Assembly: GCA_052326585.1 (NCBI GenBank)
Contig: JBKQLU010000070.1
Coordinates: 7,285 to 71,284 of the forward strand
Direction of reading: 5' to 3'
DNA: 64,000 nucleotides
Origin: JAPLJC01 sp052326585
Lineage (GTDB): Bacteria; Desulfobacterota; Desulfobaccia; Desulfobaccales; 0-14-0-80-60-11
Positions within the stretch are counted from its first letter, which is position 1. Every line of letters starts with the position of its first letter. The notes beneath the pieces were generated by a model. The model was not told the origin of the DNA. It did not search any database and was given only the letters and a program-made list of their open reading frames with translations. The translations under genes and the position numbers were made by a program. Below are positions 59,201 through 64,000 of the stretch, piece after piece.

Positions 59201-62011
59201 TTCGAGAAGCCGCTTGTGGGTAATCAGAATCCGCACGGCCGTGCGGCTGATCGCATCCAAACTGAAAAATGCCTCATAGGGCAGACACATGAGCGTAAAG
59301 GCAGCCTGAGCGAAGTGTCGACCAGCCGAGCGTCCCAGGGCGCTGAGGTGCTGGCCCAGAAGCACACCGCCAGGCTTATGGAACATTTCCAGCAGAGAGG
59401 CAATCAAAGGAGGAATAAATATGATGCCAATCATCGAGAGGGTCCAAAACCAGGCTGACGACAAGACCGTCCAGCCCAGGAGCAACAGGAGCGTCAACGC
59501 TGCGGACACGAGACTACGGCGCAAGTTGTCGAAGATCTTCCAGCGGGATAGCCCCGAGAGCGTATTTTTTTGAAGGTGTGGGCCAGGGCCGGGAACACCT
59601 GGCAGCAGCCACCGGGTAATGTGCCAGTCTCCGCGAATCCAGCGGTGGCGGCGGCTGACGTCGGCGCTATAGCGCGAGGGGTATTCCTCGTATAACTGGA
59701 CATCGCTCAACAGCCCGGCCCGGGCGTAGCACCCTTCCAGAAGATCGTGGCTGAGAATCCGGTTTTCGGGGAAGCGCCCCTTGAGCGCCCGCTCGAACGC
59801 ATCGACCTCATAGATTCCCTTGCCGATGAACGAGCCTTCCTGGAACAGGTCCTGGTAAACATCGGAGACGGCTTGGGTATACGGATCGATGCCCGGATCA
59901 CTCCCCCAGAGTCGCGCATACCGCGACCGGTTCGTGCCGGGGAGGCTCACGGCCACCCTTGGCTGCAGGATGCCGTAGCCCTCACAGACACGCTGCTTGA
60001 CCTCGTCGAACCGCGCCCGGTTCAGTGGGTGCGCCATGGCTCCCACCAGTTGCCACGCCGCGTCGCGGGGCATTTGCGTATCGCTGTCCAGGGTGATCAC
60101 GTACTTGACGCCCGCTAAGACTGGAGTTGCGCCGACGACGACTGAGAAGCGATCCCCGGCCCCGCCGCGCAAAAAGGAATTCAGGTCCGCGAGCTTGCCG
60201 CGCTTGCGCTCGTAACCCATCCACATCTGCTCGCTGGGATTCCAGCGGCGCGGGCGATGAAAGAGGAAAAAAATATCGCCTTTGGGGCCCCGATACTTTT
60301 CATTCAACTCTTCGATGCCCTGCCGGGCCAGACTCACGAGCGGCTCGTCCTCCGGCAGCGTCTCGGCGCGGGCATCCCGAAAATCAGTGAGCAGACCGAA
60401 GTAGAGGTTCGCGTCCCCATTTGCCAGGGACCGGACTTCCAGCGCTTCGATCAGAGCCGCGATGTTCTGAGGGCTCGTGAGCATAGACGGGACCACCACG
60501 AGGGTGCTCGATTCCAGAGGAATTCCTGCGGAGAAGTCCAGGCGCGGCAGCGGCTGCGGCGTCACCAGCAAGGTCGCCAGCCAGTTTACCAGGGCTATCG
60601 CCAGATGACTGGCGCCCAAGAGCGAGAGGACAGCGATCAGCCCGATTATCCAACCGGATAGACCATCGGCCTGCGCCTTCGCCAAAAAAATACCGGCAGC
60701 GCTTGCCGTAACCAAGATGATCCCGCCGACATAGAGCAGCAGAGGAAACCGGCGGCCCACTCTGCGCAGCGACTCAAAAGGGGAGCAGCGCAGTTCCATT
60801 GTCCGCTCGAGCGGCGCCAATCCCTTATCGATCAGGTAAAAACCGACGTGCGCCGTGCGGTCGCCGCCGCCCTTCCTGGCCGCGCCCTCGCTGGCCAACC
60901 GGATCGCCTGGCGCGCCACCTGGCTTTCGGAGTGCCGGCTGCTCTTGGCGATCTCCTCGACGACATGGCGATAGCGGTCACGGGTAGGGAAATCCATCTT
61001 ACCGTAGACGCCGCCAGGATCCTGACGCAGGGTCTGCTCGACCACGCTCAGCGTCTCGACGAAAACGCGCCAATCCATCGCCCCCAGGAAACGGAGGCTG
61101 CTGATGCTGTTGCTCATGGAGACCTGATCGGCGGCCTGTTGTTGGTTCTCCGACTGCACCAACTCCTTGCTCGTCCAGCCGCCTTCGGCAAGCCGCTGCT
61201 CGATCCAGGTGAGCGGCAATGCCAGGTCGGGGCCCTGCCCCTGCAACCGGCGCGTCAGTTCCGCCACAAACGAGCTCACCATCGGCGGGTTTGACCGCGC
61301 CATATCCGCGATCACCAGAATCAGCGCCTTCGGGTCTTTCTCGGCGATTTCCGTCATCTGGTCCGCCCAATAGTCGGCAAGGTTGCGATCGATCCTGTCG
61401 GTGGCGACCCGGGCGGCAACGCGCCGGAGATTCTCGATCAGGGCAATGCGCAGCATGATGGGGATGGCCCACAATTCACCCAACTGCAGGTCGGTGACGG
61501 TCTGGTAGGCGGCAATGAAACTACTGAGAGCTTCCGGATCCACCCGGCCATCGGCGTGGGAGATCGTCTCCAGCGCCAGGTCATAGACCCGCGGGAGCCC
61601 AGCCGACGGTCCGGTCAGCAAGCGCGGTAGTTCTCGGCTGTAACCCTTGGGCAAATGCATTTTGGCGGTGCGAATCTGCTCTTCAATCAGATAAAAGTTG
61701 TCGAGCAGCCATTCCCCGGCCGGGGTAATCCCGCGGTTTGCCTTGACCGCCTCGGTCAGCAGGTTGCGGACCCCAATGAGGGTGGCCCTATTCTCGGCCA
61801 GCCTCTTCAGCAGCCGGCCTTGAGGACCTCCCGAGCTCAACTGGTGCGAGCCCGCCAGGGTCTTGCCATGCTGCTTCATCTGATCGGCGCTGAACAACTC
61901 CGAGCGCAGCGGGGGCTCGTCGCCGGCGTACCTTCGCCCCAAGCCGCCTCCCGGCAGGAAGGACCTCAGGCGGGACAAGGGCTCACGAATGCTCTTGCTG
62001 CTCACCGCCAT
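53279..62011 (-). CDS. ndvB: Cyclic beta-1,2-glucan synthase (NdvB/ChvB type)
   Basis: A giant 2910-residue inner-membrane enzyme that builds, cyclises and trims beta-1,2-glucan. Domains in order: a soluble N-terminal region (1-420), a membrane segment (LLLYVGGIILVTASAAGIFL), a GT84 domain with YVITLDSDTQMPRDAAWQLV (~640) and RRHRWIRGDWHITRW (~790), further helices (~825-1010), a glycoamylase-like block (ESLLLSWSGSMFEYLMPLL, ~1400, and GVPWGISESGYNAIDIHLDY), and a C-terminal duplicated GH94-type phosphorylase region ending with CSDDYLWLPLATCRYV and MGSGDWNDGMNLVGEHGKG (~2590, catalytic Asp). The length equals that of rhizobial NdvB. These glucans act in the periplasm in osmotic adaptation. 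AAAGGAGG precedes the ATG at 62011. It stands alone; no NdvA exporter is in the window. Confidence 0.93.
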   Translation of the reverse strand: MAVSSKSIREPLSRLRSFLPGGGLGRRYAGDEPPLRSELFSADQMKQHGKTLAGSHQLSSGGPQGRLLKRLAENRATLIGVRNLLTEAVKANRGITPAGEWLLDNFYLIEEQIRTAKMHLPKGYSRELPRLLTGPSAGLPRVYDLALETISHADGRVDPEALSSFIAAYQTVTDLQLGELWAIPIMLRIALIENLRRVAARVATDRIDRNLADYWADQMTEIAEKDPKALILVIADMARSNPPMVSSFVAELTRRLQGQGPDLALPLTWIEQRLAEGGWTSKELVQSENQQQAADQVSMSNSISSLRFLGAMDWRVFVETLSVVEQTLRQDPGGVYGKMDFPTRDRYRHVVEEIAKSSRHSESQVARQAIRLASEGAARKGGGDRTAHVGFYLIDKGLAPLERTMELRCSPFESLRRVGRRFPLLLYVGGIILVTASAAGIFLAKAQADGLSGWIIGLIAVLSLLGASHLAIALVNWLATLLVTPQPLPRLDFSAGIPLESSTLVVVPSMLTSPQNIAALIEALEVRSLANGDANLYFGLLTDFRDARAETLPEDEPLVSLARQGIEELNEKYRGPKGDIFFLFHRPRRWNPSEQMWMGYERKRGKLADLNSFLRGGAGDRFSVVVGATPVLAGVKYVITLDSDTQMPRDAAWQLVGAMAHPLNRARFDEVKQRVCEGYGILQPRVAVSLPGTNRSRYARLWGSDPGIDPYTQAVSDVYQDLFQEGSFIGKGIYEVDAFERALKGRFPENRILSHDLLEGCYARAGLLSDVQLYEEYPSRYSADVSRRHRWIRGDWHITRWLLPGVPGPGPHLQKNTLSGLSRWKIFDNLRRSLVSAALTLLLLLGWTVLSSAWFWTLSMIGIIFIPPLIASLLEMFHKPGGVLLGQHLSALGRSAGRHFAQAAFTLMCLPYEAFFSLDAISRTAVRILITHKRLLEWNPSGDGERPGRSDLAASFQAMWIAPTMALAAAIYLAFSKPAMLSVAGPILGLWFASPAIAWWIGRPLTRRAARLTAEQTRFLQKISRKTWAFFETFVGPENHWLPPDNYQEHPMARVAQRTSPTNMGFALLANLAAYDFGYISAGRLVERTANALHTMAALERYRGHFYNWYDTQSLKPLLPLYISTVDSGNLAGYLLTLRAGLLTLADQPILGASWFAGLSHTVGIIADTAAGAALDSLAQVQKELDSAAAFRPTTLAAARLCLDRLATSAGDLVRSLDADPESQLRWWADGLWRQCRDALDELTFLAPWTSLPAAIGNLGGFHGISEIPTLRQLAGLEAELLPASEPRLALAVTPEERAGLDKLRRLIKTASRRAGTRIEAIERLARQSSELASMEYDFLFDKARHLMAIGYNVGERRLDSGYYDLLASEARFPTFVAIAQGKLPQESWFALGRLLTTVGGESLLLSWSGSMFEYLMPLLVMPTYENTLLDHTCKVAVERQIAYGKMRGVPWGISESGYNAIDIHLDYQYRAFGVPGLGLKRGLAEDLVIAPYASALALMVAPEKACSNLEQLAAAGFEGKFGFYEATDYTPSRLPRGQASAVVRSFMTHHQGMSFLSLAYLLLDRPMQKRFESDPLFQATMLLLQERLPKATTSYVPPDSISASPPTSSVPEIPVRVFHSPDTPIPEVQLLSNGRYHVMVTSAGGGYSRWKDVAVTRWREDSTCDNWGTFCYLRDVASGEFWSTAYQPTLKRTGNFEAIFSEGRAEFRCRQQDFDAHTEIVVSSEDDIELRRITITNRARTPREIEVTSYAEVVLAPPAADALHPAFSNLFVQSEIIRQRQAILCTRRPRSIDEQALWMFHLMAVHGAEIEEISYETDRMQFIGRGRTAADPQALRGPAALSGSEGSVLDPIVAIRCRLVLNPGEAATVNVVSGIGETREACLGLVEKYQDRRLADRVFDLAWTHNQVTLRQINASEAEAQLYCRLASSVIYANASLRADASVLIKNRREQSGLWGYSISGDLPIVLLQIEDPANIDLVRQLIQAHAYWCLKGLPVDLMVWNEDHAGYRQLLHDQIMGLIAAGVEASEIDRPGGIFVRPADQISEEDRILFQTVARAILTDSRGALEAQLNRRGQVEVTVPPLMPTRIHRTATPGTDELSRGDLTFFNGLGGFTPDGREYVITTTSRQVTPAPWVNVLANPHFGTVISESGLAYTWSENAHEFRLTPWGNDPVSDSRGEALYLRDEETGHFWSPMPLPSRGALPYASRHGFGYSVFEHTEDGISSEVWVYVALEAPIKFTVLKVRNGSGRSRRLSATGYLEWVLGDQRAQATMHVFTEIDPHSGALLARNPYNTEFSDRVAFFQVDAAPRTVSGDRTEFLGRNGTLRSPAAMSRLRLSGRVGAGLDPCAALQVPFELAPGQEREIVFTLGAGRDVDDARDLVQRFRGSTAARAALDAVWQYWNHTLGAVQVETPDQSLNVLTNGWLLYQTLACRLWARSGYYQSGGAFGFRDQLQDVMALIYAEPQLVRQHLLLCASRQFPEGDVQHWWHPPSGRGVRTHCSDDYLWLPLATCRYVLNTGDTGVLAEPIHFLQGRPVNAEEDSYYDLPNRSPEAASLYDHCVRAILRGLRFGAHGLPFMGSGDWNDGMNLVGEHGKGESVWLGFFLYEVLMRFTEVARRHGDVSFAARCAREAGRLRRNIKKHGWDGEWYRRAYFDDGSPLGSAGNPECQIDSTSQSWSVLSGAGDAARARRAMQAVAQRLVRREQALIQLLDPPFDKSDLNPGYIKGYVPGVRENGGQYTHAALWVTMAFAALGDKGRAWELLGMINPVNHASSPEQIAIYKVEPYVVTADVYALSPHTGRGGWTWYTGSAGWMYRLIVESLLGLRLEVDKLRFTPCLPPDWPGFTMHYRYRETVYHISVQQAPAEDGGTRVTLDGVDHPDNSIPLVDDRQEHYVAVSLAVVPSQTPN

Positions 62012-62111
62012 CCTTAGGGCCTCCTTTTTATACGGGATACTCGGCTGACTTAACCGAACTGACGAAAGACTCTTTACTTGTGCTGAAAGGCGGCTAACAG
62101 AATCCTTAAGA

Positions 62112-62333
62112 CTATGCCGGATATCTGTCCGCCGGGGTGGAGTCGATAGATCCGCGATTGAGCCACTGCAATTTAGAAGGACTGTAACCCTGGCGCCGCA
62201 GGAGGCGGATCGTCTGCTCCATAGGCGGCGCAGCCCGCCAACCCAAGCCCGTACCCGGAATCAGTGCCGATTCGATCGGCTGGTGGACGTTTCCGGACGT
62301 GATTTCGACTTGTGTAAGCCGTTCAAGGTCCAT
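62112..62333 (-). CDS. Doubtful 73-residue ORF upstream of ndvB
   Basis: An open frame reading MDLERLTQVEITSGNVHQPI, ESALIPGTGLGWRAAPPMEQ and TIRLLRRQGYSPSKLQWLNR. The composition is protein-like rather than random, but there is no ribosome-binding site, no recognisable family and it may be a fragment of an older gene. The remaining sequence from 62012 to 62486 contains no other gene I can support, and the ndvB promoter must lie within it. Confidence 0.3.
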   Translation of the reverse strand: MDLERLTQVEITSGNVHQPIESALIPGTGLGWRAAPPMEQTIRLLRRQGYSPSKLQWLNRGSIDSTPADRYPA

Positions 62334-62486
62334 CCAGCCGGGCGCGGCGGCTGCGGCCTGACGAGGGCCAGGAGCGCTAATGCGCTTGCGCCCGGATACT
62401 CCTAATTCTTCATTATTTCGCCGCTTACCGCCCCCACGGTTTTCAGGCCGTATCTCGGTCCATCTCCTTCCAGCTTTTCACCCTGC

Positions 62487-62666
62487 TCAAGTTGGAGCCT
62501 CATAGTTCCTGACCCAGGCCACCAGGTCAGGCTTATAGAACCGCCAGCCCTTGCCTGCCTTGCGAGCCGGCAGAATCTTCCGCCTGGCATAATCCCGCAC
62601 CGTGAAGGGCGTCAGCTTCAAAAACGCAGCGGCTTCCTCCGTGGTCAGCACCGGACTATTTTCCAT
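62487..62666 (-). CDS. Excisionase-type HTH protein (HTH_17)
   Basis: A 59-residue winged-helix protein: LTTEEAAAFLKLTPFTVRDY is the helix-turn-helix and RRKILPARKAGKGWRFYKPD with LVAWVRNY the wing and last helix. This is the MerR/Xis-like HTH_17 family, used as excisionases but also as stand-alone regulators. No integrase or att repeat lies nearby, so a regulator or an element remnant is possible. GGGAGGT precedes the ATG at 62666; an ATG 12 codons upstream is less well placed. Confidence 0.8.
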   Translation of the reverse strand: MENSPVLTTEEAAAFLKLTPFTVRDYARRKILPARKAGKGWRFYKPDLVAWVRNYEAPT

Positions 62667-62819
62667 AGACCTCCCTCCATTTTGCCTTTTTTGATATATC
62701 ATATATAGCGTCTTAATCAGTGACTTTATGGCGTTTTTTTGAGAGACTAGGCTGGCGTTTTTCCGAGACCAGGTAACGCTTAACGGGGCACGAAGTGAAA
62801 AACTAAGGAGGAAGATGCA

Positions 62820-63332
62820 ATGAAAATAAAAATTGCCGTAGTGGCTTTACTGTTGGTCCTGATCCCCGCGGGGGTGGCCATGGCGCAACAATCCGCAACT
62901 GTGTATGATACCCTGGCGGCCGCCGGGAACTATAAGACTTTCTTAAGTCTCGTGGATAAAGCCCATTCCCAGGAGCTGAAGTTGATGCCGGGCTACTTCA
63001 CGGTTTTTGCCCCCAATGACGCGGCCTTCGCCAAGGTGCCGCCAGCCACCATGAATAAGATTATGGCTAATCCGGCCATCGTCAGGGACGTGGTCTACTT
63101 TCACATCACCCCGGGCAGGTACCTGGTCAAGGATCTTCCCGCTCTCAAACAATGCAAGAACCTGTGCCCCACCGACAACGCCGGGATTCTGGCATTTAAC
63201 GAGGCTGGCGGCAAAATTCTGGTGAATGGCGCGACCATCGTCCAAGCTGACATGCTAGGGAGTAATGGCGTAGCCCAGGGGATCGATACCGTTTTGCTGC
63301 CCAAATTTGCCCCTCCGAATAATCTCGAATAA
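62820..63332 (+). CDS. Secreted fasciclin-domain protein
   Basis: A 170-residue exported protein. The signal peptide is MKIKIAVVALLLVLIPAGVA, cut near AMA-Q. The rest is a single fasciclin (FAS1) domain with H1 block YFTVFAPNDAAFAKVPPATM, VVYFHITPGRYLVKDL and the H2-like end NGATIVQADMLGSNGVAQGI then DTVLLP. FAS1 proteins are adhesive or matrix proteins. A Cys pair (CKNLC) in the middle may form a disulphide. AAGGAGGAAGATGCA places the start at 62820. It is followed by a hairpin terminator at 63423. Confidence 0.9.
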   Translation: MKIKIAVVALLLVLIPAGVAMAQQSATVYDTLAAAGNYKTFLSLVDKAHSQELKLMPGYFTVFAPNDAAFAKVPPATMNKIMANPAIVRDVVYFHITPGRYLVKDLPALKQCKNLCPTDNAGILAFNEAGGKILVNGATIVQADMLGSNGVAQGIDTVLLPKFAPPNNLE

Positions 63333-63422
63333 GAAGAGCATTTAGGGTAGGCAGCTGGTCCCGTTTGGCGTTAACTGGTCTCGGAACCGTACTACGCCGG
63401 CAATTTTACTAGCGATAAACCC

Positions 63423-63440
63423 AGGGGCCTTCGGGCCCCT
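63423..63440 (+). terminator. UUCG-capped hairpin after the fasciclin gene
   Basis: AGGGGCC pairs perfectly with GGCCCCT around TTCG, the extra-stable C(UUCG)G tetraloop. It lies 91 bases after the fasciclin stop and 77 before the PAS gene. The following bases are TTGTGCT, a weak T-run, so termination is likely but perhaps incomplete. Confidence 0.6.
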
Positions 63441-63516
63441 TGTGCTCTGATGAAGGTCAATATGTTAGCTGGAGCGGCCGCGAAGCCAGGCGGTGACCTC
63501 CCAGGAAAGAAGAGAA

Positions 63517-64000
63517 ATGCCAAATTACTCTGACCAAAATTGGCTGGGTTCGCAGTCTGAGCTTGAGCGGAAGCAGGCGGAAGAGGCTTTGCTTAAAGCC
63601 GGGGCCTTGCAGAAGGCGATTTTCAACAGCGCCAACTTCTCGAGTATCGCCACCGACGCCAAGGGCGTCATTCAAATATTCAATGTCGGGGCCGAGCGCA
63701 TGCTCGGCTACACGGCCGCCGAAGTGGTGGACAAGATCACCCCGGCCGAGATTTCCGATCCGCAGGAGGTGATAGCGCGCGCCGCAGCGTTGAGCCTCGA
63801 GCTGGAAACCACGATCACGCCAGGTTTCGAGGCCCTGGTCTTCAAGGCTTCCCGGGGGATCGAGGACATCTACGAACTGACTTACATCCGCAAGGACGGG
63901 AGCCGCTTTCCGGCAATCGTGTCGGTCACGGCGCTGCGCGACGCGCAAGACACCATCATCGGCTATCTGCTGATCGGTACCGATAATACGGCGCGGAAGC
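63517..64000 (+). CDS. PAS-domain sensor protein, 5' part
   Basis: The frame opens at the ATG at 63517 (AGGAAAGAAGAG upstream) and is still open at the window's end, 161 codons later. A short helical start (SELERKQAEEALLKAGALQK) leads into a PAS domain: AIFNSANFSSIATDAKGVIQ, FNVGAERMLGYTAAEVVDKI, then TYIRKDGSRFPAIVSVTALR and IIGYLLIGTDNTARK, a PAC ending. Such an arrangement normally continues into a histidine kinase or hybrid kinase. The product's output domain is outside the window. Confidence 0.85.
   Translation, partial: MPNYSDQNWLGSQSELERKQAEEALLKAGALQKAIFNSANFSSIATDAKGVIQIFNVGAERMLGYTAAEVVDKITPAEISDPQEVIARAAALSLELETTITPGFEALVFKASRGIEDIYELTYIRKDGSRFPAIVSVTALRDAQDTIIGYLLIGTDNTARK

Noticed and set aside
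63457..63948. A 163-residue minus-strand open frame at the window's end
   Set aside because: It is antisense to a clear PAS-domain gene that begins at 63517 with a ribosome-binding site.

Overview
The window looks like a high-GC Gram-negative chromosome, most plausibly an anaerobic or microaerophilic Desulfobacterota-type bacterium. This is an inference from gene content: LolA, BamE-like and CpoB envelope proteins, a tandem PlsB-type acyltransferase, a LutB-LutC fusion, an 11-haem cytochrome c fused to a b-type membrane domain, tripartite RND efflux and a giant cyclic beta-glucan synthase. No rRNA or other decisive marker gene is present, so the assignment is tentative.

Layout. 1-2.8 kb: the 3' end of an EboE-like gene, a stand-alone PAS protein, a small secreted protein and a TIGR00725/LOG-like protein. 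2.9-13.6 kb: a minus-strand envelope and metabolism block with a PlsB-like acyltransferase, TatC, an M24 peptidase translationally coupled to a LutB-LutC fusion, a membrane protein, PpiD and a CpoB/YbgF-like lipoprotein. 13.96 kb: tRNA-Val(CAC) with its own promoter and terminator. 13.99-33.58 kb: an integrative element of about 19.6 kb. 34.0-41.1 kb: a family 2 glycosyltransferase, an IS3 remnant, a CheB-CheR-PAS-kinase fusion, LolA and NadA. 41.4-50.5 kb: an operon of an RND adaptor, two RND pumps and an outer-membrane channel. 50.6-52.8 kb: a small membrane protein plus the multihaem cytochrome. 53.3-62.0 kb: a 2910-residue cyclic beta-1,2-glucan synthase. 62.5-64 kb: an HTH protein, a fasciclin-domain protein and the start of a PAS sensor.

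The main point of interest is the element. It is bounded by a 45-bp perfect direct repeat of the tRNA-Val 3' half. It has a tyrosine integrase at the tRNA end, an overlapping HTH regulator, an AlpA-like excisionase, a primase-polymerase/DUF3987 replication protein and a DUF5681 protein, but no recognisable virion or conjugation genes, so it resembles a phage satellite or integrative mobilizable element. It carries a complete type I CRISPR-Cas locus with a MYXAN/Dev-like gene set (cas6-cas3-cas8-cas7-cas5-cas4/cas1 fusion-cas2) and an array of 22 repeats and 21 spacers. One spacer encodes a peptide resembling part of the element's own DUF5681 protein, which would fit targeting of a competing relative. 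Beside the cas operon lie the frameshifted remnant of a DNA methyltransferase, a conserved 58-residue protein, an unknown 217-residue protein and a zinc-peptidase-like protein, so the element appears to be a carrier of defence genes. Paired TGTGACC motifs one helical turn apart, just inside both ends, are candidate integrase arm sites.
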